DNA from: DATKNA01 sp035541595
Lineage (GTDB): Bacteria > Actinomycetota > Actinomycetes > Actinomycetales > Kineosporiaceae
Length of the DNA: 11,170 nucleotides
Direction: 5' to 3'
Assembly (NCBI GenBank): GCA_035541595.1
Contig: DATKNA010000072.1
Coordinates: 1-11,170 of the forward strand
The notes beneath the pieces were generated by a model. The model saw only the letters and a list, made by a program, of their open reading frames with translations. It did no database searches and was not told the origin of the DNA. The first letter of the stretch is position 1, and each line of letters opens with the position of its first letter. Positions 1 to 6,805 of this stretch are shown here, piece by piece. Made by a program: the position numbers and the translations under genes.

Positions 1-70
1 GCCGGCGCCGCCCGCCACCAGGGCGGCAACACGCGCCGGCGCCGGGGAGGCCGAGCGCCGCGCGGCGACC

Positions 71-658
71 GTGTTGCGGCGGCCCCTGGCCCTCGTGCTC
101 GTGGCGGCCGCGGCGATCGCGCTCGGCGGCCTCGGCTGGACCCTCCTCCGGTCGCCGGCCGATCCCACTGCGACCGGCGCTCCCTCGGTGCTGCTCCGGC
201 CCCGGGCGACCAGCTCCGCAACGACGGCCTCGCCCTCGGCGAGGTCGACCGCGACGCGCACCGGTGACGCCCCCCTGACCGGCCGCGACCCGTTCGCCGA
301 CGAGCATCCCGTCGTCCCGACCGCGCCGACCACACCCCCACACGTCGAGTCGACGACCGCGACCACGACGACCGCTCCCGCCCCGTCGGCCACCTCCTCG
401 ACGCCACCGGGTCAGCCCGGGAGCGCCACGGTGACCGTCACCGTGAGCCCCACGTTCGTCGGGCTCTACGCGTGGAACGGTTCGCGCGCCTCGTTCCGGG
501 TGAACGCGCGCACGTACAGCGTGCACGTGGGGACGACCTTCGGCCCCGGCCTGCGCTTCACCGCCGTCGTCCCCGGCACGCCGCAGTGCGCCAGGGTGCA
601 GCACCTCGAGGACACGTTCACGCTCTGTCCGGGACAGTTCACCACGCTGCCGAGCTGA
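71..658 (+). CDS. Membrane-anchored Thr/Ala/Pro-rich hypothetical protein, possibly PilP/GspC-like at the C terminus
   Basis: I do not recognise a named family. Residues about 6-26 form one hydrophobic segment (LALVLVAAAAIALGGLGW core) after a short Arg-containing N terminus, which suggests a single-pass anchor with the rest outside the membrane. Residues about 30-120 are a low-complexity Thr/Ser/Ala/Pro linker. Residues about 121-195 form a compact, beta-rich looking domain with two Cys (in PQCARV and FTLCPG) that could form a disulfide. The spacing of VGLYAWNG, YSVHVGTTF and FTLCPGQ loosely recalls small secretin-docking domains (PilP/GspC type). In actinomycetes, pilus-assembly-like genes often precede aroC, so a pilus or secretion link is an inference only. 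The start is uncertain. GTG at 71 is the first possible start in the window, but the frame is open to the left edge and the nearest purine-rich stretch (43-49) is about 21 bases away. The gene may begin upstream. Confidence 0.6.
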   Translation: MLRRPLALVLVAAAAIALGGLGWTLLRSPADPTATGAPSVLLRPRATSSATTASPSARSTATRTGDAPLTGRDPFADEHPVVPTAPTTPPHVESTTATTTTAPAPSATSSTPPGQPGSATVTVTVSPTFVGLYAWNGSRASFRVNARTYSVHVGTTFGPGLRFTAVVPGTPQCARVQHLEDTFTLCPGQFTTLPS

Positions 659-718
659 CGACGCGACCGCGAACCGGTTCGGCGGCCGGGTCGCCGGGGC
701 CCGTGGGAGGATCGCGGC

Positions 719-1942
719 ATGCTGCGCTGGCTGACCGCGGGGGAGTCGCACGGCCCCGCCCTCGTCGGCGTCCTGGAGGGCTTGCCGGCGGGCGTCGCCG
801 TCACCACCGGCGACGTCCGCGCCGCCCTCGCCCGGCGTCGCCTCGGCTACGGCCGGGGGGCCCGGATGACCTTCGAGCGGGACGAGGTGACGTTCCTGGG
901 CGGCGTGCGTCACGGGCGGACCCAGGGCGGCCCGGTGGCCGTCGAGGTGGCCAACACCGAGTGGCCCAAGTGGGAGACCGTGATGGCGGCCGACCCCGTG
1001 CCGCCGGAGGTGCTGGCCGGCCAGGCGCGGGCCACCGCGCTGACCCGGCCCCGACCCGGTCACGCCGACCTCGTGGGTATGCAGAAGTACGGCTTCGGGG
1101 ACGCCCGGCCGGTGCTCGAGCGGGCATCGGCGCGGGAGACGGCGGCGCGGGTCGCGCTCGGCACCGTCGCGGCGGCGTTCCTCGCCCAGGCCGCCGGCGT
1201 CCGGCTGGTGAGTCACACGGTGGCCGTGGGCCCCGTCGCCGTGCCCGACGACGCCCCGCTGCCGGTCCCCGAGGACGTCGAGGCCCTGGACGCCGACCCG
1301 GTCCGCTGTCACGACCCGGCGACCAGCGCCCGCATGGTGGCCGAGATCGACGCGTGCCGCCGGGACGGGGACACCCTCGGCGGGATCGTCGAGGTGCTGG
1401 CCTACGGGCTCCCCCCGGGCCTGGGCAGTCACGTGCACTGGGACCGCCGCCTCGACGCCCGGCTCGCCGGCGTGCTCATGGGCATCCAGGCGATCAAGGG
1501 CGTCGAGGTGGGCGACGGGTTCCGGACGGCGGCCCGCCGTGGCTCGGCCGCCCACGACGAGATCGAGCGCGGGCCGGACGGCGCCCTGCGCCGGCGCAGC
1601 GGCCGGGCCGGCGGGACCGAGGGCGGAATGAGCACGGGCGAGCTGCTCCGCGTGCGCGCCGCGATGAAGCCGATCTCCACCGTCCCGCGCGCGCTGGACA
1701 CCGTGGACGTCGCGACCGGCGAACCCGCGGTCGCGATCAACCAGCGCTCGGACGTCTGCGCGGTTCCCGCCGCCGGCGTCGTTGCCGAGGCCACGTCCGC
1801 CCTGGTACTGGCCGACGCCCTGCTCGAGAAGTTCGGCGGCGACAGCGTGCCCGAGACGGCGCGGAACCTGCGGGGCTACCTCGAAGCCCTGCCCGACCTG
1901 CTGCGACCGGTGCCGCCGCAGGCAGGGCGGGTGACCGAGTGA
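719..1942 (+). CDS. aroC: Chorismate synthase
   Basis: AroC catalyses the anti-1,4-elimination of phosphate from EPSP to give chorismate, the last step of the shikimate pathway. It is a cytoplasmic tetramer that needs reduced FMN. The 407-residue length fits the longer actinobacterial form. Family signatures are visible: GESHG at residues 8-12, RPGHAD at 112-117, RASARETAARVA at 135-146, a GGMSTGE segment, and NQRSDVCAVPA followed by FGGDS near the C terminus. The ATG at 719 is preceded by GGGAGG at 705-710, a good ribosome binding site at 8-base spacing. The gene is first in a tight aroC-aroK-aroB run, and its TGA overlaps the GTG of aroK by four bases, so the two are probably translationally coupled. 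Nothing looks damaged. Confidence 0.97.
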   Translation: MLRWLTAGESHGPALVGVLEGLPAGVAVTTGDVRAALARRRLGYGRGARMTFERDEVTFLGGVRHGRTQGGPVAVEVANTEWPKWETVMAADPVPPEVLAGQARATALTRPRPGHADLVGMQKYGFGDARPVLERASARETAARVALGTVAAAFLAQAAGVRLVSHTVAVGPVAVPDDAPLPVPEDVEALDADPVRCHDPATSARMVAEIDACRRDGDTLGGIVEVLAYGLPPGLGSHVHWDRRLDARLAGVLMGIQAIKGVEVGDGFRTAARRGSAAHDEIERGPDGALRRRSGRAGGTEGGMSTGELLRVRAAMKPISTVPRALDTVDVATGEPAVAINQRSDVCAVPAAGVVAEATSALVLADALLEKFGGDSVPETARNLRGYLEALPDLLRPVPPQAGRVTE

Positions 1943-2457
1943 CCGAGCGTCCGCTCGTCGTGCTCGTCGGGCCGCCCGGGGCCCTCGCCGGGGAGACCGG
2001 CCGGGTGCTCGCCGGCCGGCTCGGCGCGCCGTTGCGGGACACGGACGACGACGTCGCGGCGGCCGCGGGCAAGCCGGTCGCGGATGTCTTCGTCGAGGAC
2101 GGCGAGGTCGCCTTCCGCGAGCTCGAGCGGTCGGCGGCGCAGCAGGCGCTGGCGACCCCGCTCGCCGTGGTCGTCCTGGGCGGCGGCGCCGTCATGGACC
2201 CCCTGGTCGAGGAGGCGCTGCGTGGCCACAGGGTCGCCTTCCTCGACGTCGGCGTGGCGGACGCCGGCCGCCGACTGGGCTTCTCGCGCGAGCGGCCGGT
2301 CGGCATCGGGAACCCCCGGGCGCAGTGGCTGCGGATGATGGACCATCGGCGACCCGTCTACGCGCGGGTGGCGAGCCTCACGGTGTCCACCGACGGCCTG
2401 ACCCCGCAGGCCGTCGCCGAGCGGCTCGTGGCGGCCCTCGACCGGGCCGCATCGTGA
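1939..2457 (+). CDS. aroK: Shikimate kinase with a degenerate P-loop
   Basis: By position and sequence this is shikimate kinase, which phosphorylates shikimate at the 3-hydroxyl with ATP. It has 172 residues, normal for the family. Substrate-side features are kept: the DTD motif with Asp34, Arg60 in AFRELER, the GGG loop at 81-83, the lid SRERP around 116-120, the NPRAQWLR segment, and RRPVY around 137-141. The ATP-binding loop is abnormal. Where relatives such as M. tuberculosis AroK have GxPGSGKST, this protein reads GPPGALAGETG (residues 11-21): same length, but without the invariant Lys and the following Ser/Thr. Neither alternative frame restores GK(S/T), so a simple sequencing frameshift does not explain it. 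The GTG start at 1939 overlaps the aroC stop (GTGA), and the gene ends in a GTGA overlap with aroB. It could be a weak enzyme, one using another residue, or a catalytically dead copy replaced elsewhere in the genome. Confidence 0.88.
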   Translation: MTERPLVVLVGPPGALAGETGRVLAGRLGAPLRDTDDDVAAAAGKPVADVFVEDGEVAFRELERSAAQQALATPLAVVVLGGGAVMDPLVEEALRGHRVAFLDVGVADAGRRLGFSRERPVGIGNPRAQWLRMMDHRRPVYARVASLTVSTDGLTPQAVAERLVAALDRAAS

Positions 2458-3554
2458 GCGACACGACGACGATCCGGGTCGGGCCCGGCCTGCCCGGGGA
2501 CGGGCCGACCCGCCAGGGGTACGACGTCCTCGTCGGCACCGGCCTGCTCGGCGAGCTGCCCCCGCTGGTGGCGGGCGCGCAGCGGGTGCTCGTCGTCCAC
2601 CCGCGGGCGCTCGGGGAGACGGGGGAGGCCGTCCGGGAGGACCTCGCCCGGCAGGGGTTCGAGGCGGTCGTCGCGGAGGTCCCGGACGGCGAGGAGGCGA
2701 AGACCTCCGCGGTGCTGGCCTTCTGTTGGCAGGTCCTCGGCCGGGCGGGGTTCACGCGGACGGACGCCGTCGTCGGAGTGGGCGGTGGCGCGGTCACCGA
2801 CCTGGCGGGGTTCGTGGCCGCGACCTGGCTGCGGGGGGTCCGGGTCGTTCAGGTCCCGACCACGCTGCTCGCCATGGTCGACGCCGCGGTCGGCGGCAAG
2901 ACCGGCGTCAACACCGCCGAGGGCAAGAACCTGGTCGGCGCGTTCCACCCGCCCGCGGGCGTGCTCTGTGACCTCGCGGCGCTGGACACGCTCCCTCGGA
3001 ACGACCTCGTCGCGGGGCTCGCCGAGGTGGTCAAGTGCGGGTTCATCGCCGACCCGGCCGTCCTGGAGCTCGTCGAGGGCTCCGTCGCGGCGGCGACGGA
3101 CCCGTCGTCCCCGGTCCTGCGGGAGCTGGTCGAGCGGGCCGTGGCCGTCAAGGCGCGGGTGGTCACCGAGGACTTTCGGGAGTCCTCCCTGCGAGAGATC
3201 CTCAACTTCGGGCACACGCTGGGGCACGCCGTCGAGCTGGTCGAGCGCTACCGGTGGCGTCACGGGGCGGCCGTCAGCGTCGGCATGGTGTTCGCCGCCG
3301 AGCTCGGCCGGTTGGCGGGGCGGACGCCGGAGCCCGTCGCGGACCGGGTCCGATCTGTTCTCGGCCTGCTCGGGCTGCCCCGAACGTACCGGCAGGACCG
3401 CTGGCCGCAGCTGCTGGAGGCGATGCGCCGGGACAAGAAGTCGCGCGGCGACCTGCTGCGGTTCGTCGTCCTGGACGGCCTCGCCCGGCCGGGCCGCCTC
3501 GAGGGGCCGGACCCGGCGCTGCTCCTGGCCGCGTACGCCGAGCTCGCGCCGTGA
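2454..3554 (+). CDS. aroB: 3-Dehydroquinate synthase
   Basis: AroB converts DAHP to 3-dehydroquinate, the second step of the shikimate pathway, using NAD+ and a divalent metal in the cytoplasm. The 366 residues match the family. Visible motifs are the NAD-binding glycine run VGVGGGAVTDLAGF (residues about 107-120), the hallmark VPTTLLAMVDAAVGGKTGVN (134-153), KNLVGAFHPP (158-167), and the metal ligands: Glu191 in AEVVK, His254 in NFGHTLGHA and His270 in WRHGAAV. The chosen start is GTG at 2454, whose GTGA overlaps the aroK TGA. Open frame continues further upstream inside aroK, but starting there would give a long non-conserved extension. The gene ends in another GTGA overlap with a 20-codon ORF. 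Unlike the usual actinobacterial order, aroQ does not follow. Confidence 0.97.
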   Translation: MSDTTTIRVGPGLPGDGPTRQGYDVLVGTGLLGELPPLVAGAQRVLVVHPRALGETGEAVREDLARQGFEAVVAEVPDGEEAKTSAVLAFCWQVLGRAGFTRTDAVVGVGGGAVTDLAGFVAATWLRGVRVVQVPTTLLAMVDAAVGGKTGVNTAEGKNLVGAFHPPAGVLCDLAALDTLPRNDLVAGLAEVVKCGFIADPAVLELVEGSVAAATDPSSPVLRELVERAVAVKARVVTEDFRESSLREILNFGHTLGHAVELVERYRWRHGAAVSVGMVFAAELGRLAGRTPEPVADRVRSVLGLLGLPRTYRQDRWPQLLEAMRRDKKSRGDLLRFVVLDGLARPGRLEGPDPALLLAAYAELAP

Positions 3555-3613
3555 TCGGGGGCAGCGCCTGGTCCGACCTCGTGGCCGAGGTCGTCCCCTT
3601 CGGCACGCAGTGA
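3551..3613 (+). CDS. Possible 20-residue mini-ORF coupled to aroB
   Basis: A GTG at 3551 overlaps the aroB TGA in the same GTGA arrangement used twice upstream in this cluster. It opens a 20-codon frame reading MIGGSAWSDLVAEVVPFGTQ and ending with TGA at 3611-3613. The product matches nothing I know, and it is too short for codon bias to be informative. It could be a translated tail of the operon, the residue of a deleted gene (many relatives have aroQ here), or chance. A short CCCGC/GCGGG inverted repeat follows directly at 3614-3624. The repeated coupling pattern is the only support. Confidence 0.25.
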   Translation: MIGGSAWSDLVAEVVPFGTQ

Positions 3614-3637
3614 CCCGCTGCGGGCAGACTGCTCGCC

Positions 3638-4591
3638 ATGGCGGCGCGCGATCAGGTCGAGATCCGGGACGGCGTCGAGCTCAAGCACCTCGACGGCGAG
3701 CTCTTCGACGGCGCCGGGGTCACGAAGCGCGACCTCGTCGACTACCTCGACGCCGTGGCCGACCGGATCCTGCCCGAGCTGCACGATCGCCCGCTGACCG
3801 TGCTGCGCGCGCGGCCCGGGCAGCAACCCTTCATGCAGAAGAACCTCCCCTCGTACGCGCCCGACTGGATCCCGACGACGACGGTGTGGGCGCAGGCCTC
3901 GCAGCGGGAGGTGCGCTACCCGCTGTGCGAGGACCGGCGCACGTTGGTGTGGTTCGCCGGGCAGCGGGCCGTCGAGTTCCACCCCACTGTGCTCGACCTG
4001 CGGGCCCGGGTCACCCATCTCGTGCTCGATCTCGACCCGCCCGAGGGGGCGGCGTTCGCGGACGTCGTGCACGCCGCGCACCTGGTCCACGAGACGCTGG
4101 CCGGCGGGGGACTCCGGGGAGCGGTCAAGACGAGCGGGTCCAAGGGGATCCACGTGATCGTGCCCGCCGTCTCGTCGACGTCCGTGGAGGACGCGATGGC
4201 GGCGACCCGCGCGCTCGCCGCGCGCACGGAGCGGCTGGACCCGGCGGCCGTGACGACGGCGTTCATCAAGGAGGACCGGCGCGGCAAGGTGTTCGTGGAC
4301 CCGACCCGCTCGGGGGGCGCCAGCCTGGCGTGCGCGTACAGCCCGCGGGCCCGCCCGGGGGTGCCGGTGTCGTTCCCGGTCGGCTGGGGCGCGCTGGACG
4401 ACGTCCGCCCCGGTGACTTCACGATCCTCACCGCGCCCGGGCTGCTCGGCGACCGCGACCCGTGGCGCGAACAGATGCCGGCTCCGCAGGCGCTGCCCCG
4501 GAACCTGGTCGAGGAGGGGCATGCCATCCCGGTGCCGCGGGTGGCGGCCATGCACGAGGGGAAGCGCCGCGCCCGCGCCCGCCGCGGCTGA
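3638..4591 (+). CDS. Stand-alone LigD-type polymerase/primase domain protein
   Basis: This 317-residue protein matches the polymerase domain (PolDom) of bacterial LigD, an archaeo-eukaryotic primase-type nucleotidyltransferase that adds or fills in nucleotides, often ribonucleotides, at DNA ends during non-homologous end joining or gap repair. Visible landmarks are PFMQKNLPSYAPDW (residues about 64-77), the metal-binding DLDP at 131-134, SGSKGIHV at 166-173, IKEDRRGKVFVDP with the third catalytic Asp at about 221, and SFPVGWGAL near 245-252. There is no ligase or phosphoesterase domain, and no Ku gene in the window, so it resembles the free-standing mycobacterial PolDom proteins rather than full LigD. 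The ATG at 3638 lacks a convincing ribosome binding site. The C terminus ends in a basic KRRARARR tail. The gene converges on the VOC gene, with a long hairpin between them. Confidence 0.85.
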   Translation: MAARDQVEIRDGVELKHLDGELFDGAGVTKRDLVDYLDAVADRILPELHDRPLTVLRARPGQQPFMQKNLPSYAPDWIPTTTVWAQASQREVRYPLCEDRRTLVWFAGQRAVEFHPTVLDLRARVTHLVLDLDPPEGAAFADVVHAAHLVHETLAGGGLRGAVKTSGSKGIHVIVPAVSSTSVEDAMAATRALAARTERLDPAAVTTAFIKEDRRGKVFVDPTRSGGASLACAYSPRARPGVPVSFPVGWGALDDVRPGDFTILTAPGLLGDRDPWREQMPAPQALPRNLVEEGHAIPVPRVAAMHEGKRRARARRG

Positions 4592-4600
4592 CGCCGCCCC

Positions 4601-4620
4601 TCCTCGCCCCTCCTCGCCCC
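4601..4620 (+). repeat. Tandem 10-bp pyrimidine-rich repeat after the polymerase gene
   Basis: TCCTCGCCCC occurs twice in tandem at 4601-4620, inside a C-rich, G-poor stretch (about 4592-4629) between the polymerase-gene stop and the long hairpin. On the plus-strand RNA such an unstructured C-rich, G-poor run resembles a Rho-utilisation region. That role is an inference. Confidence 0.5.
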
Positions 4621-4628
4621 CCTCTTCC

Positions 4629-4713
4629 GTGATCATGCAATCCGTGTCGATCAAGTGACGACTTGTCACTTGATCGACACGGATTGCATGATCAGCGGGG
4701 ATTGCATGATCAC
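4629..4713. terminator. Long perfect hairpin between convergent genes, with an extra half-arm copy
   Basis: The left arm 4630-4659 is the exact reverse complement of the right arm 4665-4694: 30 bp, no mismatch, with a 5-base GACTT loop. It lies between the stop codons of the polymerase gene (4591) and the VOC gene (4717), so it can terminate both transcripts. The outer half recurs: GGATTGCATGATCA is at 4681-4694 and again at 4699-4712. The second copy can pair with 4629-4643 for 15 bp, so the left arm has two possible partners. There is no clear T-run on either side. The arms contain TGATCA palindromes and are much AT-richer than the surrounding DNA. They share words (GATCAAG, AAGTG) with the hairpin at 9183-9309, which suggests a dispersed repeat family. 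Confidence 0.8.
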
Positions 4714-4716
4714 GGG

Positions 4717-5514
4717 TCAGGTGGACCGGTCGGGCAACTGGGAGAAGTCCGTCCGGACGACCCAGAAGACGGCGCCTGCAGGATCCGTCAGGGCCGCCAT
4801 CCGCCCGAACGACGTGTCGAACGCCGGCGCGAGAGCGGCGCCGCCCCTCGACGTGGCCGTCGCGACGGCCGCGTCGACGTCCGCGACCCCGAAGTAGACG
4901 AGCCAGTGCGACGGCGTCCCCTCGGGAGCACCCATCATGCCGCCCATTCCGCCGAGCGGGGTCGGGTCCCCCGGCAGGTGGAAGGTGGCGTAGTCCGGGC
5001 CCGCCATCTCCAGGGGGCGCATCTCGAACCCGAACACCGCCGAATAGAACGCGCGGGCGCTGTCCGGATCCGACGAGCGCAGGTCCTCCCAGACCAGTCC
5101 GCCCGGCTCGTTGGTCACGCCGGCGCCGATATGGGTGCCGGCCTGCCACACGCCGAACACGGCCCCGGTCGGGTCGGCGGCGACGAACATCCGCCCGAGC
5201 GGGCCGACGTCGCCGGGCGGCAGGAGCACCTGGCCGCCCGCCCTCGTCACGGCGCCGGCGGTGGCGTCCGCGTCGTCGCCGGCGATGTAGAGGGTCCACG
5301 CGGCCGGCTGCTCGGGGGACGGCAGTGGACCGATGCCGGCCGCCGGAGCGTCGCTGACGGTCGCGATGACGTACCCGCCGAACGCCTCGTCGGGCGTGCC
5401 GAACGACCAGCCCAGCAAGTCGGCGTAGAAGGCCGCGGCCGCGTCGACGTCGGGCACGGTGAGGTCGGCCCAGCACGGGAAGCCGGCCGGCCAGGGGGCG
5501 GTGCGCACGGTCAT
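4717..5514 (-). CDS. Two-domain VOC (glyoxalase-fold) protein, CFP30B type
   Basis: The 265-residue protein holds two vicinal-oxygen-chelate units. The first spans residues about 10-125 (FPCWADLTVPDVDAAAAFY ... ADPTGAVFGVWQ). The second spans about 140-258 (GLVWEDLRSSDPDSARAFY ... TDPAGAVFWVV). The arrangement and wording closely follow M. tuberculosis Rv0577 (TB27.3/CFP30B) and similar actinobacterial proteins annotated as hydroxylases or glyoxalases. The substrate is unknown, and a role in methylglyoxal detoxification or small-molecule binding is only family-level inference. The metal-ligand pattern is not clear enough to predict activity. The ATG at 5514 is chosen because the conserved first domain starts soon after it. 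Upstream open frame runs inside the sigma-factor gene and is a shadow. The SD signal is weak; see the candidate promoter at 5521-5549. The gene lies 67 bases downstream of the sigma-factor stop and may be co-transcribed with it or have its own promoter. Confidence 0.88.
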   Translation of the reverse strand: MTVRTAPWPAGFPCWADLTVPDVDAAAAFYADLLGWSFGTPDEAFGGYVIATVSDAPAAGIGPLPSPEQPAAWTLYIAGDDADATAGAVTRAGGQVLLPPGDVGPLGRMFVAADPTGAVFGVWQAGTHIGAGVTNEPGGLVWEDLRSSDPDSARAFYSAVFGFEMRPLEMAGPDYATFHLPGDPTPLGGMGGMMGAPEGTPSHWLVYFGVADVDAAVATATSRGGAALAPAFDTSFGRMAALTDPAGAVFWVVRTDFSQLPDRST

Positions 5515-5520
5515 GCGACC

Positions 5521-5549
5521 AGCCAACCTCGCACGCCGACGGCTGACAA
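5521..5549 (-). promoter_or_regulatory. Candidate promoter for the VOC gene (leaderless?)
   Basis: On the minus strand TTGTCA (5549-5544) and TTGGCT (5526-5521) are separated by 17 bases. The second box ends six bases before the ATG at 5514, so transcription would begin at or next to the start codon. This fits the lack of a good SD, but the -10 box is weak. Confidence 0.3.
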
Positions 5550-5581
5550 GGTCACCGGCGCGCCGGGGCCGCTCGCGCCGG

Positions 5582-6805
5582 TCAGCGTAGGGCTGCGCGG
5601 CGCCGCTCCAGGTGGTCGCGCTCCACGGCGTTCCCGGTGAGCTCGAGCGCCCGGACGTAGGCGAGCTCGGCCTCCTCCCGCCGTCGCAGCCGGGCGAGCA
5701 GCTCGGCACGGACGACGTGGTAGGGCTGGTAGCCGTCGAGCGACAGCGGCTCGAGCACGGCCAGGGCGGCCTCGGCACCCTCCACCTCGGCGACGGCGAC
5801 GGCCCGGTTGAGGGCGACGACCGGCGTCGGGTGCACCGCGAGCAGGTGGTCGTAGAGCGCGAGGATCTGCGGCCAGTCCGTCGCCTCGACGCTCGGGGCC
5901 ACGCTGTGCACCGCGTTGATCGCGGCTTGGAGCTGGTATGGCCCGGGGGCACCGAGCCGCTGGCAGCGCCTGACCAGGGCGAGGCCCTCGTCGAGCAGCG
6001 CACGGTCCCACCGCGACCGGTCCTGGTCGGCGAGCAGCACCAGCTCGCGGCCCGCACCGGTGCGCGCCGGCCGGCGCGCCTGGAGCAGCAGGAGCAACGC
6101 GAGCAGACCGAGCGCCTCGGGCTCGTCCGGCATGAGGTCGGCCAGGACGCGGGCCAGGCGCACGGCCTCGTCGCACAGCTCGGCACGCACGAGCCGGTCG
6201 CCGTCCGGCGACGTGTGGCCCGCGGTGTACACGAGGTAGATCACGGCGAGCACGCCGCGCAGCCGCTCCGGCAGGTCGGCATCGCGCGGCACCCGATAGG
6301 GGATGCCGGCGTCGCGGATCTTCCGCTTGGCGCGGACCAGCCGCTGCGCCATCGTCGCCTCGGGGACCAGGAACGCGCGTGCGATGTGCGTCGTGTCCAG
6401 GCCGCCGAGCAGCCGCAACGTCAGCGCGACCCGCGCCTCCGGCGCCAGCGCGGGGTGGCAACAGGTGAAGAACAGCCGGAGCCGGTCGTCCCGCACCGCA
6501 CCCGCCTCCTCGGCGGTCTCGCCCGCGCCGACGACGGCCGGGCCGTACAGGCGCACCGCTTGGGCGTGCCGGTCGTCCCGGGTGGACTCCCGGCGGAACC
6601 TGTCGATGGCCCGGCGCCGCGCCGTGGTGACGATCCAGCCCCCCGGGTTCGGCGGCGTCCCGTCGACCGGCCACCGCCCGGCGGCGACCGTGAACGCGTC
6701 CTGGACCGCCTCCTCGGCGAGATCGATGTCGCCGAGGAGGCGGGCCAGCGTGGCCACCGCGCGCCCGTACTCGGCGCGGTAGACGGCCTCGATCATCGCG
6801 GGCAC
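5582..6805 (-). CDS. ECF42-type RNA polymerase sigma factor with TPR-like C-terminal extension
   Basis: This 407-residue protein is an extracytoplasmic-function sigma factor of the long ECF42 type. Region 2 lies at residues about 4-75 (AVYRAEYGRAVATLARLLGD, DLAEEAVQDAF, PGGWIVTTARRRAIDRFRRE). Region 4 lies at about 108-172 and has the group-typical FFTCCHPALAPEA and FLVPEATMAQRLVRAKRKIRDAGIPYRVP. The remaining 230 residues are a helical extension: VYTAGHTSP (193-200), AELCDEAVRLARVLADLMPDEPEALGLLALLLL (208-240), AAINAVHS, then TPVVALNRAVAVAEVEG and PYHVVRAELLARLRRREEA, the TPR-like repeats expected in this group. No anti-sigma factor is nearby, as is usual for ECF42, where the C-terminal extension is thought to control activity. 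A DGPF-motif gene lies directly upstream, the hallmark partner. The start is GTG at 6805, in one copy of a 23-bp tandem duplication. An out-of-frame ATG lies in the other copy, and the in-frame Met4 ATG at 6796 is an alternative start. Confidence 0.92.
   Translation of the reverse strand: MPAMIEAVYRAEYGRAVATLARLLGDIDLAEEAVQDAFTVAAGRWPVDGTPPNPGGWIVTTARRRAIDRFRRESTRDDRHAQAVRLYGPAVVGAGETAEEAGAVRDDRLRLFFTCCHPALAPEARVALTLRLLGGLDTTHIARAFLVPEATMAQRLVRAKRKIRDAGIPYRVPRDADLPERLRGVLAVIYLVYTAGHTSPDGDRLVRAELCDEAVRLARVLADLMPDEPEALGLLALLLLLQARRPARTGAGRELVLLADQDRSRWDRALLDEGLALVRRCQRLGAPGPYQLQAAINAVHSVAPSVEATDWPQILALYDHLLAVHPTPVVALNRAVAVAEVEGAEAALAVLEPLSLDGYQPYHVVRAELLARLRRREEAELAYVRALELTGNAVERDHLERRRAALR

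Noticed and set aside
472..2457. A 661-codon open frame covering aroC and ending with aroK
   Set aside because: The first three quarters are an Arg/Gly/Pro-rich out-of-frame reading of aroC with no family features. Only the last 172 codons from the GTG at 1939 look like a protein.
3614..3624. CCCGC/GCGGG inverted repeat after the mini-ORF as a terminator
   Set aside because: The stem is only about four usable pairs with a minimal loop and no T-run.
2785..4416. A 543-codon plus-strand open frame across aroB and the polymerase gene
   Set aside because: It is out of frame with both, with a Ser/Arg/Pro-rich shadow composition. It would contradict two well-supported genes.
3260..5476. A 738-codon minus-strand open frame
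   Set aside because: It is antisense to the polymerase gene and out of frame with the VOC gene, and its residue composition is the typical shadow of GC-rich coding DNA.
5515..6186. Long minus-strand frame extending the VOC protein upstream
   Set aside because: The extension is an out-of-frame reading of the sigma-factor gene. The conserved VOC sequence begins just after the ATG at 5514.
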